From Microbacterium sufflavum (GTDB lineage Bacteria; Actinomycetota; Actinomycetes; Actinomycetales; Microbacteriaceae): a DNA stretch of 64,000 bases. Position 1 is the first letter of the stretch. Every line of letters begins with the position of its first letter. A program made the position numbers and the translations under genes. The DNA lies in contig NZ_JAHWXK010000001.1 of NCBI RefSeq assembly GCF_023091155.1, forward strand, positions 2,170,001 to 2,234,000, read 5' to 3'. A model generated the notes under the pieces. It was not told the DNA's origin, did not search any database, and saw only the letters and a list, made by a program, of their open reading frames with translations. Shown in pieces: positions 17,313 through 25,066 of the stretch.

Positions 17313-17368
17313 TCGGGGTGGAGGCGGAAGAAGATAGGTGCAACGCCCCACACTTCTAAGGAGCAGTC

Positions 17369-19234
17369 ATGGCCATGGCCGAAGTCATCACCCCCCGCAC
17401 GTCTCCCGTCGCGACGATGCGCACGTTCGGCACGGCCCCCTCCTCCGACACCCCCGCGATGGCCGAGCTGCTCGCGTGGGTCGAGGAGATCCGGGCGCTC
17501 ACCCAGCCCGACGCCGTGCACTGGGTCGACGGCTCCCGCGCCGAGAACGACTGGCTGCTGCGCGGGCTGGTCGACGAGGGCAAGCTCATCAAGCTCAACC
17601 CGGAGTGGCGTCCCGGCTCGTACCTCGCCCGCTCGCACCCGAGCGACGTCGCCCGTACCGAGGGGCGCACCTTCATCGCCTCGGAGCGCGAGGAGGACGC
17701 CGGTCCCACCAACAACTGGGCGGACCCCGCCGAGATGCGCGCCACCATGACCGAGATCTTCGCGGGCTCGATGCGCGGTCGCACGATGTACGTCGTCCCG
17801 TTCTCGATGGGTCGCGTCGGCGGACCGCTCTCGCACATCGGCGTGCAGATCACCGACAGCGCCTACGCGGTCGCCTCGATCGGCATCATGACCCGGGTGG
17901 GCGACGCCGTCACCCGCCAGATCGCGGACGGGGCGCCGTGGGTCAAGACGGTCCACTCGGTGGGCGCTCCGCTGGCCGCGGGCGAGCCCGACGTCGAGTG
18001 GCCGTGCAACGACGAGAAGTACATCGTGCACTTCCCCGAGACGCTCGAGGTCTACTCGTACGGCTCGGGCTACGGCGGCAACGCGATCCTCGCGAAGAAG
18101 TGCTTCGCGCTGCGCATCGCCTCGGTGATCGCCCGCGACGAGGGCTGGCTCGCCGAGCACATGCTGCTCATCCGCGTGATCGATCCGCAGGGCACGGCCT
18201 ACCACGTCGCTGCCGCGTTCCCCTCGGCGTGCGGCAAGACGAACCTCGCGATGCTGCGTCCGACGATCCCGGGATGGCGGGTCGAGACACTCGGCGACGA
18301 CATCGCCTGGATCCGTCCGGGCGAGGACGGGCGCCTGTGGGCCATCAACCCCGAGGCCGGCTTCTTCGGTGTCGCGCCGGGCACGGGCGAGTCCACCAAC
18401 GTCACGGCCGTCGAGACGCTGTGGGGCAACACGATCTTCACGAACGTCGCGCTCCGGCCCGACGGCGACGTGTGGTGGGAGGGGCTGACCGACGAGGCGC
18501 CCGCGCACCTGATCGACTGGGAGGGCAACGACTGGACGCCCGACTCGGGTCGTCCGGCGGCGCACCCCAACTCGCGCTTCACGGTGTCGGCGGCGCAGTG
18601 CCCGCAGATCTCGGAGGACTGGGAGGAGGCCGTGCCGCTCGACGTGATCCTGTTCGGCGGGCGTCGCGCGAGCAACGTCCCGCTCGTGGTGGAGGCCACC
18701 GACTGGACGCACGGCGTGTTCCTCGGCTCGAACATCTCGTCCGAGCGCACCGCGGCGGCCGAGGGCACCGTGGGCGAGCTGCGCCGCGACCCGTTCGCGA
18801 TGCTGCCGTTCTGCGGCTACAACATGGCCGACTACTTCGGGCACTGGCTGAAGGTGGGCCGCGGCCTGCGCTTCGACCGGGCGCCGCGCATCTTCCAGGT
18901 CAACTGGTTCCGCCGCGGGGCCGACGGGCGCTTCCTGTGGCCCGGCTTCGGTGACAACTCCCGCGTGGTCGACTGGATCATCCGCCGCATCTCGGGCGCC
19001 GTGCCCGCCGTGGACAGCCCCATCGGACGGCTGCCGCGTGCGGAGGACCTCAACCTCGACGGGCTCGACCTGCCGGCGGAAGACCTGGAGGAGCTCTTCT
19101 CGGTCGACCCGGAGGCATGGAAGGTCGAGGCCGACCTGACCGAGGAGTTCTACGACACCTTCGGCGACCGCGTGCCCGCGGCGCTGCGCACCGAGCTGGC
19201 CTCGCTGCGCTACCGGCTCGCGAAGGCGTCGTAG
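17369..19234 (+). CDS. pckG: Phosphoenolpyruvate carboxykinase (GTP)
   Basis: A 621-residue cytoplasmic enzyme converting oxaloacetate and GTP to PEP, GDP and CO2 in gluconeogenesis. It has the substrate-binding YVVPFSMG stretch, the P-loop with reactive Cys FPSACGKTN (C288, K290, T291), the metal-binding GDDIAWIR segment, and the GTP-site [19 protein letters not shown] stretch. The length matches GTP-dependent PEPCKs (~600-620) and not the ATP type (~530). The start at 17369 has an AAGGAG SD 5 bases upstream. Divergent from the RamB-like regulator, with which it shares a promoter region holding an inverted repeat; control by carbon source is inferred. Confidence 0.97.
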   Translation: MAMAEVITPRTSPVATMRTFGTAPSSDTPAMAELLAWVEEIRALTQPDAVHWVDGSRAENDWLLRGLVDEGKLIKLNPEWRPGSYLARSHPSDVARTEGRTFIASEREEDAGPTNNWADPAEMRATMTEIFAGSMRGRTMYVVPFSMGRVGGPLSHIGVQITDSAYAVASIGIMTRVGDAVTRQIADGAPWVKTVHSVGAPLAAGEPDVEWPCNDEKYIVHFPETLEVYSYGSGYGGNAILAKKCFALRIASVIARDEGWLAEHMLLIRVIDPQGTAYHVAAAFPSACGKTNLAMLRPTIPGWRVETLGDDIAWIRPGEDGRLWAINPEAGFFGVAPGTGESTNVTAVETLWGNTIFTNVALRPDGDVWWEGLTDEAPAHLIDWEGNDWTPDSGRPAAHPNSRFTVSAAQCPQISEDWEEAVPLDVILFGGRRASNVPLVVEATDWTHGVFLGSNISSERTAAAEGTVGELRRDPFAMLPFCGYNMADYFGHWLKVGRGLRFDRAPRIFQVNWFRRGADGRFLWPGFGDNSRVVDWIIRRISGAVPAVDSPIGRLPRAEDLNLDGLDLPAEDLEELFSVDPEAWKVEADLTEEFYDTFGDRVPAALRTELASLRYRLAKAS

Positions 19235-19244
19235 CCCCCAGACC

Positions 19245-19270
19245 GGTGCCGGTTCGGGGGAGCCGGCACC
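19245..19270 (+). terminator. Hairpin after pckG
   Basis: GGTGCCGG (19245-19252) and CCGGCACC (19263-19270) form a perfect 8-bp stem with a 10-base loop, 10 bases after the pckG stop and followed by TTCGGG. It is a probable intrinsic terminator without a long U-tract. Confidence 0.65.
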
Positions 19271-19295
19271 TTCGGGCCCCCGTGGCCCCCAGACC

Positions 19296-19357
19296 CGCGA
19301 AGGCGGGGCGTCGGAGACGAACCCATGGCTGAGTGGTCTCCGGCACCCCGCCTTCGC
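19296..19357. terminator. Long bidirectional hairpin between convergent genes
   Basis: The 23-base arms 19296-19318 and ~19335-19357 pair at 20 positions (CGCGAAGGCGGGG / CCCCGCCTTCGCG, a 3-base mismatch, then CGGAGAC / GTCTCCG) around a ~16-base loop. Located between pckG (+) and the ABC exporter (-), it could stop both transcripts. Both this module and the hairpin at 19245 are preceded by GCCCCCAGAC (19234-19243 and 19285-19294). Confidence 0.65.
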
Positions 19358-19376
19358 GTTGCCCGTTCGAGTGCGG

Positions 19377-21269
19377 TCAGGCGAGGAGCTGGTGACGCGC
19401 GAGGTCGCGGTACAGCGGCGTCGACTCGACCAGCTCCGCGTGGGTGCCCTGGCCGACGACCGTGCCGTCCTGCAACACGACGATGAGGTCGCTGTCGACG
19501 ACCGTCGACAGCCGGTGGGCGATCACGACGAGGGTGCGGTCGGTGGACGCCGCCTCGATGGCCTCGCGCATGCGCTGCTCGTTCACACCGTCGAGCGACG
19601 ACGTGGACTCGTCCAGCAGCAGGATCGGGGCGTCCGTGAGCAGTGCGCGCGCGATCGCGAGGCGCTGGCGCTCGCCGCCCGACAGCATCACGCCGTCCTC
19701 GCCGACCGGGGCGTCCACGCCGAGGGGGCTGCGTTCGAGCACGTCGCCGAGGTTCACGGCGCGCAGCACCCGCTCGCAGTCGGCGTCGCTGGCGTCGGGC
19801 GACGCGAGGCGCAGATTCTCGGCGAGGGTGCCGGCGAGGGTCGGGGCGTCCTGCTCGACGTAGCCGAACTGCGCGCGCAGCTCCTCCCGCGGGTACGTGC
19901 GGGCGTCGTGGCCGTGTACGCGGATGGAGCCGCCCGTGGGGTCGTAGAAGCGCTCGATGAGCGACAGGATCGTGCTCTTGCCCGCGCCGCTCGGACCGAC
20001 CAGCGCCACCCGGGCGCCGCGCGGCACCGCGAACGATACGCCGCGCAGCACCTCGTGATCGGCGGCCTCGGCGTCGGCGGGCACCGGCGCGGCGGAGTCG
20101 AGGTGAGCGTCGGCGAGCAGATCCTTGGCCGCCTTCGCCGCGGCCTGCCGTGCGGCCACGACGTTCGCGGGGTAGCGGAAGCGCACATCGCGGAACTCGA
20201 TCGCGGGCGCCGTGGGGTCGTCGGCCTCGCGGGGGATCGAGGCGGCGGTGGCGGCGTCGTCCTGCGACTCGGTGGGCAGGTCGAGCACCTCCTGGATGCG
20301 GCCGAGCGCGCCGAGGGCCTGGTTCACCGAGGTGATCGCCCCGAACGTGGTCGCGAGCGGCATCACGAGCAGGAACAGGAACATGATGAACGCGATCAGC
20401 GAGGCGATCGTGATGGCGCCGGCGGCCACACGGAACCCGCCCACGCCCAGCACCACCAGGAGTGACAGCTGCAGGGCGATGCCCGAGACCGGCACCACGA
20501 GAGACGAGATCTTGGCGATGCGCACACCGATGCCGTAGGCCTCGGCGGCCCGGTCGGAGACGGCTGCGGTCTCGCGCTCGGTCGCCCCCGAGGCGCGGAT
20601 GGTGCGGATCGAGCCCACGGCACGCTCGACGCCGGAGGCGAGTTCGCCCACCTTCTCCTGCTGGGCGGTCGACGCGGTGCGGATGCGGCCGCTGAGCGAC
20701 ACCACGACCACGACCGAGACGCCGATCACGACCACGATGAGCAGCAGCAGCACCGGATCGATCAGCAGCATCGCGACCAGGGCGCCCACGAACAGGACCG
20801 CGCTGCCGACCGCATCGGCGAGACCCTGCGTGAGCACGGCGTACAGCAGGGTGGTGTCGGTGCCGACGCGCGAGACGAGGTCGCCGGTGCGGCGGGCGTC
20901 GAACTCCGCGGTGGGCAGGTGCAGGATGCGCGCGATGAGCTTGCGCCGGCTGGAGTACACCACGGCCGTGCCGGTGCGCTGCAGCAGGTAGTGCTGGAAG
21001 CCGGAGATGATCGACGACACGATCACGAAGCCGACGAGCAGCCATACCAGGACCCCGATCGTGCCGTCGGTCTGCACGGCCTCGATGACCTGGCCGACCA
21101 GCACCGGCTGCACGAGCGAGGTCGCCGCGCCGATGACGCTGAGGATCGCGACGACGATGAGGGTGCGCTTGTGCTCGAACAGGAAGGGGAGGAGCTGACG
21201 GAAGGTGGCGCGCGGGCCGTCGGGCTGTGCGCCCCGGCGGCGTCGGCGTGCTGTCGCCGTGGTGGACAT
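19377..21269 (-). CDS. ABC exporter, fused membrane and ATPase domains
   Basis: A 630-residue half-transporter. Six membrane helices span residues ~35-320 (type-I exporter fold, with a TAEFDARRTGDLVSRVGTD coupling stretch). The ATPase domain follows with Walker A GPSGAGKST, signature LSGGERQRLA, Walker B ILLLDEST and switch His in VIAHR. Between the A-strand and the core ATPase lies an Ala-rich insert of ~45 residues (QAAAKAAKDLLADAHLDSAA), longer than usual. It works as a homodimer or with an unlinked partner; the substrate (drug, lipid or peptide) is not evident. The small HTH gene at 21348 lies 78 bases upstream on the same strand and may regulate it. Confidence 0.92.
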   Translation of the reverse strand: MSTTATARRRRRGAQPDGPRATFRQLLPFLFEHKRTLIVVAILSVIGAATSLVQPVLVGQVIEAVQTDGTIGVLVWLLVGFVIVSSIISGFQHYLLQRTGTAVVYSSRRKLIARILHLPTAEFDARRTGDLVSRVGTDTTLLYAVLTQGLADAVGSAVLFVGALVAMLLIDPVLLLLIVVVIGVSVVVVVSLSGRIRTASTAQQEKVGELASGVERAVGSIRTIRASGATERETAAVSDRAAEAYGIGVRIAKISSLVVPVSGIALQLSLLVVLGVGGFRVAAGAITIASLIAFIMFLFLLVMPLATTFGAITSVNQALGALGRIQEVLDLPTESQDDAATAASIPREADDPTAPAIEFRDVRFRYPANVVAARQAAAKAAKDLLADAHLDSAAPVPADAEAADHEVLRGVSFAVPRGARVALVGPSGAGKSTILSLIERFYDPTGGSIRVHGHDARTYPREELRAQFGYVEQDAPTLAGTLAENLRLASPDASDADCERVLRAVNLGDVLERSPLGVDAPVGEDGVMLSGGERQRLAIARALLTDAPILLLDESTSSLDGVNEQRMREAIEAASTDRTLVVIAHRLSTVVDSDLIVVLQDGTVVGQGTHAELVESTPLYRDLARHQLLA

Positions 21270-21347
21270 GCGGGACCTCGATCTGGAGAGGGGGGTACTT
21301 CGACCGTACTCGGGGGCGGTCGCTTCCTATGCGGCTGCTGTATGCAC

Positions 21348-21551
21348 TCAGTGGCGCCCGAAGCGGCGATGCGCGGCCTGCTTGGTCACGCCCAGGGCGC
21401 TGGCGATCGCCTGCCACGAGTAGCCGTCGTTGCGCGCGCGGCGCACCTGCGCCTCCTCGGCGCGAGCGATCTCGATGCGAAGCCCGGCCAGGCGGTGCAG
21501 CTCGGCGAGCGGCTCGCCGCCCTCGGCCTGGGCGATCGTGGTCGTGTTCAT
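21348..21551 (-). CDS. Small helix-turn-helix protein
   Basis: A 67-residue protein. The first ~40 residues are predicted helix rich in Glu/Arg/Ala (LHRLAGLRIEIARAEEAQVRRAR), followed by an HTH with the pattern YSWQAIASALGVTKQAAHRRF, like small actinobacterial sigma-70-region-4/AsnC-like HTH proteins. SD AGGAGGT lies 6 bases before the ATG. Upstream are two matched palindromic sites (21564-21583, 21595-21610), likely its own operators. It is 78 bases ahead of the ABC exporter on the same strand. Whether it acts as a repressor alone or as an antitoxin-like partner cannot be decided; a PIN-domain remnant lies just across the intergenic region. Confidence 0.75.
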   Translation of the reverse strand: MNTTTIAQAEGGEPLAELHRLAGLRIEIARAEEAQVRRARNDGYSWQAIASALGVTKQAAHRRFGRH

Positions 21552-21563
21552 CGGACACCTCCT

Positions 21564-21610
21564 GCGTCAATGATCATTGACGCGCGCCACCGTTGTCAAT
21601 CTCTGTTGAC
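21564..21610 (-). promoter_or_regulatory. Two GTCAA-N6-TTGAC operators upstream of the small HTH gene
   Basis: GCGTCAATGATCATTGACGC (21564-21583) is a perfect 20-bp palindrome. A second site, GTCAATCTCTGTTGAC (21595-21610), has the same GTCAA-N6-TTGAC arms. Equivalent bases are 29 bp apart, close to three helical turns, so two dimers could bind on one face. The sites lie 15-60 bases before the HTH start codon, where autoregulatory operators are expected. Confidence 0.65.
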
Positions 21611-21658
21611 GCTCGTTGTCGACAGATCGCGAACACCGCGCATGCGCGCCACATGTGA

Positions 21659-21853
21659 TCACGGGGGCATGGGCAGATCATCCGCCACCCGCTGCGCCGC
21701 CTGATCCCGCGCATCTGGACGCTGCGCGAGGAGGTCTCCGCATACGACGCCGGCTCCGTCGCGCTGGCGGAGGCGCTCGGCGTCCCGCTGCTCACGCTCG
21801 ACCGCCGGCTGGCGAAGACCGCGGCGCGGTACTGCGATGTCGTCGTCCTCTGA
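21659..21853 (+). pseudogene. PIN-domain (VapC-like) toxin remnant, 5' truncated
   Basis: The frame ending at TGA 21851-21853 is open only from 21659, after an in-frame stop at 21656. It contains no ATG, GTG or TTG at a useful place. Its ~64 codons read like the C-terminal half of a VapC RNase: RHPLRRLIPRIWTLREEVSA, then YDAGSVALAEALGVPLLTLD, RRLA and a short terminal strand. The conserved Asp residues of YDA and TLD are present; the N-terminal half with the first catalytic Asp is missing. There is no antitoxin gene beside it. It is probably a decayed toxin-antitoxin module. Confidence 0.75.
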
Positions 21854-21891
21854 GCGCTCCCGCGCGCGGACGGCGGCCCGGAGACGCGGAA

Positions 21892-21921
21892 ACGGCCGCA
21901 CCTCGCGGGGAGGGCGGCCGT
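21892..21921 (-). terminator. Hairpin after the MFS gene
   Basis: ACGGCCGC (21892-21899) and GCGGCCGT (21914-21921) form a perfect 8-bp stem with a 14-base loop, 22 bases beyond the MFS stop and 38 bases beyond the stop of the convergent VapC remnant. It could end both. Confidence 0.55.
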
Positions 21922-21943
21922 TCCGGGGTTCGTCGTCGGGCGC

Positions 21944-23404
21944 TCAGAGCTCGGCGGAGGCTGCCAGCCCCAGGTCGTCCTCGTAGTCGTGGTCCTTCGT
22001 CTCCGGCGTGAAGATCAGCGCCACGAAGGTGAGCACGGCCATCGAGGAGAGGTACACGCCGACCAGCCACGGCTCGCCGCCGACCGCCGCCCACAGTGCC
22101 ACGGCGATGAACGGGGCCACGGCCGCGCCGAGGATCGACGACACGTTGTAGGCGATCGCGGAGCCCGAGTAGCGCACGTTCGTCGGGAACAGCTCGGGCA
22201 GCAGCGCGCCCATCGGGCCGAACGTCGTGCCCATGAGCATGAACCCGAACACCAGGAACGCCTGCGTGAGCGCGCCCGTGAACTTCGGGTCGGCCTGGGG
22301 CAGCAGGAAGAGGTTGAACGACAGGCCGAACACCACGATGAGGCCCGTGACCCACAGCAGCAGCTTGCGGCGGCCGATGGCGTCGGCGATCGGACCCGAC
22401 AGCAGCGTGAAGATGCCGAAGAACACCACGCCGATGATCTGCATCAGCACGAAGTCGGTGTAGCCGAAGCCGAGCCCCGGGTAGAACTGGGCCGCGAACG
22501 CCGTGGGGTCGAAGTCCTTGCCGGTGGCCTCCGCGGCGGCGCGGGCGGCGGCCGACGCAGTCTCCACGTCGGCGGCCTTGGTGCCGTACGTCAGGGTGAA
22601 GTTCGTCATCAGGTAGAACAGCACGTAGGTCGCCAGCATGATGAACGTGCCGAGGATCAGCTGCTTCCAGTGGTGGCGGAAGACGGTGGCCAGCGGCAGC
22701 TTGCGGATGGCGCCGGTCTTCTCCGCCTTCTTGAACGTGTCCGACTCGACCAGGCGCAGGCGCACCCACAGGCCGATGATGACCATGACGGCCGAGAACA
22801 GGAACGGCACCCGCCAGCCCCACGACAGGAACGCCTCCGACTTCAGCGCCGGGTCCTCGGGGTGGGGCAGGGCGAAGTTGATGGCGAGGAAGATGCCGTT
22901 CGCGATGATGAACCCGAGGGGCGCACCCAGCTGCGGGAACGAGCCGTACCAGGCGCGCTTGCCCTTCGGGGCGTTCTCGGTCGCGACCAGCGCCGCGCCC
23001 GACCACTCGCCGCCGAGCGCGAAGCCCTGGGCGAGGCGCAGCACGAGAAGCAGCAGCGGCGCGACCCAGCTGATCTGCTGGAACGTGGGCAGCAGGCCGA
23101 TCACGAAGGTCGCGATGCCCATCGTGAGCAGGGACGCGACGAGCGTCGCCTTGCGGCCGAACTTGTCGCCGAAGTGGCCGAACACGACTGCGCCGATCGG
23201 GCGGGCGACCATCGCGGCGCCGAACACGGCGAACGACGACAGCAGCGAGGCGGTGTCGTTGGTGCTGGGGAAGAAGAGCGTCGGGAACACCAGGACCGCT
23301 GCCGTCGCGTAGACGTAGAAGTCGTAGAACTCGATGGTGGTGCCGACGAGGCTCGCGGTGATGACGCGCGAGCGGGGATTCGCGGGGGCGGGGGCGCTGC
23401 TCAT
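21944..23404 (-). CDS. MFS permease of the metabolite:H+ symporter (ShiA/ProP-like) family
   Basis: A 486-residue membrane protein with 12 predicted helices. It has the family hallmark GTTIEFYDFY in helix 1, the loop motif GHFGDKFGRK between helices 2 and 3, RLAQGFALGGEWSGAAL in helix 4 and a second loop motif GPIADAIGRRK. An external loop of ~45 residues between helices 7 and 8 is Ala/Glu-rich. Relatives import dicarboxylates, shikimate, proline/betaine or aromatic acids with protons. The start at 23404 (ATG, purine-rich AGAAAGAGA upstream) is preferred over the 49-codon upstream extension, because a TAGACT -10 candidate (23452-23457, minus) and a perfect palindrome lie in that extension. 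Confidence 0.92.
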   Translation of the reverse strand: MSSAPAPANPRSRVITASLVGTTIEFYDFYVYATAAVLVFPTLFFPSTNDTASLLSSFAVFGAAMVARPIGAVVFGHFGDKFGRKATLVASLLTMGIATFVIGLLPTFQQISWVAPLLLLVLRLAQGFALGGEWSGAALVATENAPKGKRAWYGSFPQLGAPLGFIIANGIFLAINFALPHPEDPALKSEAFLSWGWRVPFLFSAVMVIIGLWVRLRLVESDTFKKAEKTGAIRKLPLATVFRHHWKQLILGTFIMLATYVLFYLMTNFTLTYGTKAADVETASAAARAAAEATGKDFDPTAFAAQFYPGLGFGYTDFVLMQIIGVVFFGIFTLLSGPIADAIGRRKLLLWVTGLIVVFGLSFNLFLLPQADPKFTGALTQAFLVFGFMLMGTTFGPMGALLPELFPTNVRYSGSAIAYNVSSILGAAVAPFIAVALWAAVGGEPWLVGVYLSSMAVLTFVALIFTPETKDHDYEDDLGLAASAEL

Positions 23405-23429
23405 GGGGTCTCTTTCTCGGATGACGCCG

Positions 23430-23457
23430 CTGGTATACCAGGACCCGGGCGAGTCTA
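23430..23457 (-). promoter_or_regulatory. MFS promoter with CTGGTATACCAG palindrome
   Basis: CTGGTATACCAG (23430-23441) is a perfect 12-bp palindrome of the TGGTATACCA type used by FCD/FadR GntR regulators. TAGACT (minus strand, 23452-23457) is a good -10 sequence whose start point would fall just before the palindrome, so a bound repressor would block early transcription. No regulator gene is adjacent. Confidence 0.6.
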
Positions 23458-23568
23458 CGCCTTCCTGGGAGTTGCCTGAACGCGGATGACGCCGCCCGGT
23501 CCCGGCGGCGCGCCACCCCCGTAGAGTCGGAGCACACGACGTGGAACGCACGACTCGGGGGAGCCGAT

Positions 23569-24066
23569 ATGACGACGCGGATGCTGCTGCTGGCCGACAC
23601 GCACGTGCCGAAGCGCGCCAAGCGACTGCCCGACGCCGTGCTGCGCGCCGTCGACGAGGCCGACGTGGTGGTGCACGCGGGCGACTGGGTCGACGAGGCC
23701 ACGCTCGATCTCCTCGCCGAGCGCGCCGCGGTGCTGCACGCCGTGTTCGGCAACAACGACGGCCCCGGTCTGCGCGGCCGGCTGCCCGAGGTCGCCCGGT
23801 TCCGGGTGGAGGACACGTCCGTCGCGGTGATCCACGAGACCGGGGGCGCGGCGGGGCGGGAGCGACGCATGGACGCGGCGTTCCCCGACGACGACCTCCT
23901 GGTGTTCGGGCACTCGCACATCCCGTGGGACACGGTGATCCCGCGCGGCCTGCGTCTGCTGAACCCGGGGTCGCCGACCGACCGCCGCCGTCAGCCCGTG
24001 TGCACCCTGATGACGGTCGTGATCGACGGCGCCGACATCGACGCGACCCTCGTGCCGCTCTCGTGA
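23569..24066 (+). CDS. YfcE-type metallophosphoesterase
   Basis: A 165-residue calcineurin-like phosphoesterase. All five metal/phosphate motifs are visible: ADTHVPK, GDWVD, GNND, an HE in VIHETGG, and GHSHIPW. The length fits the YfcE/MJ0936 family, which hydrolyses phosphodiesters with Mn/Ni; the physiological substrate is unknown. ATG at 23569 has GGGGGAG upstream. TAGAGT at 23522-23527 could be its -10, giving a ~35-base leader. The stop overlaps the next start (GTGA at 24063), so the two genes are translationally coupled. Confidence 0.9.
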   Translation: MTTRMLLLADTHVPKRAKRLPDAVLRAVDEADVVVHAGDWVDEATLDLLAERAAVLHAVFGNNDGPGLRGRLPEVARFRVEDTSVAVIHETGGAAGRERRMDAAFPDDDLLVFGHSHIPWDTVIPRGLRLLNPGSPTDRRRQPVCTLMTVVIDGADIDATLVPLS

Positions 24067-24590
24067 AAGAGCCTCCCGCCGCCTCCGGCCCCGAGGTCGT
24101 CGCGGAGCCGCTGGCCTACCGCGCACCGATGCGCTCGCGCGACGACGCGGTGCCCGACGGTGCCGGAGCCGAGCGCGGTCTCACGCGCGGCCTGGTGGGG
24201 ATGGGAGGACGGCTGGAGCGGGTGCCCTCGTCGCCGGCAGAGGCGCTGTCGGCGGTGGACGCCCGCTGGGGCGAGCGCGCCGCCCGACGCCTCGAGCGCT
24301 TCGTGGCGCTGCCGGAGGGCACCTTCGTCTGGACCCGTGACGGAGACGGCCTGCTCTGGCTCGGGCGGCTCGACGGCCCGTGGTGGTACGACGGTTCGGC
24401 GGAGGCCGCGGCGGTCGACCTCGTGCACGTGCGGTCGTGCGTGTGGCTTCCGGCCCCCGTGGACCCGGCCGTGGCTCCCGCCGCCGTCACTGCGACGTTC
24501 GCGCGCGGCGGTCGCAACGGTCAGCGCATCGGGACGCCGGGAGCGGGTGCGGCGACCGCAGCGGTGTGGGAGCGCATCGTCGGCGGATGA
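24063..24590 (+). CDS. Uncharacterised protein with Trp/Tyr-rich small domain
   Basis: A 175-residue protein that I do not recognise. The GTG start overlaps the phosphoesterase stop (GTGA). The first ~75 residues are variable and Pro/Ala/Arg-rich. Residues ~80-145 look like a compact beta domain with conserved-looking aromatics: LPEGTFVWTRDGDGLLWLGR, then PWWYD and VDLVHVRSCVWLP. A GRGGRNGQ-like tail (ARGGRNGQRIGTPG) follows. No signal peptide or membrane segment. The aromatic pattern suggests ligand or nucleic-acid binding, but that is only an impression. Coupling to the YfcE protein suggests a shared process. Confidence 0.6.
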   Translation: MKEPPAASGPEVVAEPLAYRAPMRSRDDAVPDGAGAERGLTRGLVGMGGRLERVPSSPAEALSAVDARWGERAARRLERFVALPEGTFVWTRDGDGLLWLGRLDGPWWYDGSAEAAAVDLVHVRSCVWLPAPVDPAVAPAAVTATFARGGRNGQRIGTPGAGAATAAVWERIVGG

Positions 24591-24623
24591 TCCCCGCGGT
24601 CGCTCAGACCGCGGAGGTGTCGG

Positions 24624-24674
24624 GGGTCAGCGCCGGATGGGTCAGCGCCAGATGACGGGTCAGCGCCAGATGAC
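24624..24674. repeat. 18-bp tandem repeat duplicating the 3' end of the membrane protein gene
   Basis: GGGTCAGCGCCAGATGAC occurs at 24639-24656 and again at 24657-24674, with a degenerate 15-base copy at 24624-24638. The last full copy encodes the final codons and the stop of the minus-strand gene. The unit is six codons long, so the copies add in-frame back-up stops. Confidence 0.9.
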
Positions 24675-25013
24675 TGCCATGCCGGCGTTGGCCAGCGCGA
24701 GGATGCCGATGAGCCAGAACACGGCGGAGGGCACCGCCTCGCCGCGCTTCTGCCGCGCGGAGCCGATGCCCAGGAGCGCACCGATCACGAGGAGCACCAC
24801 GAGCTTCACGCCGATCTTGACGTAGTTCAGGTCGTACTCGATGCCCCACGGAGCGGCCAGCGCCAGTCCGGCGACACCGGCGATCAGCAGGCCGTAGTCC
24901 ATCAGCCGGGTGATCTGCCGCTTGCCGCCGAACGCCTGGGCCGCCCAGGCGCCGAACAGCACCGCGAAGCCGATGAGGTGGACGAACACGACGATGTGGC
25001 GCAGGATCTCCAT
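24660..25013 (-). CDS. Small four-helix membrane protein
   Basis: A 117-residue integral membrane protein of unknown function. Four predicted membrane helices start at residues ~3, 40, 66 and 95 (for instance IVVFVHLIGFAVLFGAWAAQ and VKIGVKLVVLLVIGALLGIG). A His in helix 1 (VFVHLIG) and a basic GKRQITR loop are notable; heme- or DoxX-like families share this layout, but I cannot assign one. The ATG is preceded by TACGGT exactly 6 bases upstream, so the message is probably leaderless. The stop lies in an 18-bp tandem repeat. Confidence 0.75.
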   Translation of the reverse strand: MEILRHIVVFVHLIGFAVLFGAWAAQAFGGKRQITRLMDYGLLIAGVAGLALAAPWGIEYDLNYVKIGVKLVVLLVIGALLGIGSARQKRGEAVPSAVFWLIGILALANAGMAVIWR

Positions 25014-25014
25014 G

Positions 25015-25033
25015 CCCTCACCGTACGTGAGGG
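25015..25033 (-). promoter_or_regulatory. Leaderless promoter with CCCTCAC-N5-GTGAGGG inverted repeat
   Basis: CCCTCAC (25015-25021) and GTGAGGG (25027-25033) are a perfect 7-bp inverted repeat. On the minus strand TACGGT (25020-25025) is 6 bases before the membrane protein ATG. The repeat therefore covers the -10 and the expected start point, so it could be an operator. Confidence 0.5.
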
Positions 25034-25066
25034 GGGTACTGCGCCGCTAGCAAGGCCGCCCTGACC

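Noticed and set aside
17259..17351. 31-codon extension of the RamB-like regulator
   Set aside because: It contains the inverted repeat and the -10 element; the MPPSGLHL start fits the leaderless pattern and family length.
23405..23551. 49-codon N-terminal extension of the MFS permease
   Set aside because: The extension covers the likely promoter and palindrome and does not resemble the start of MHS permeases.
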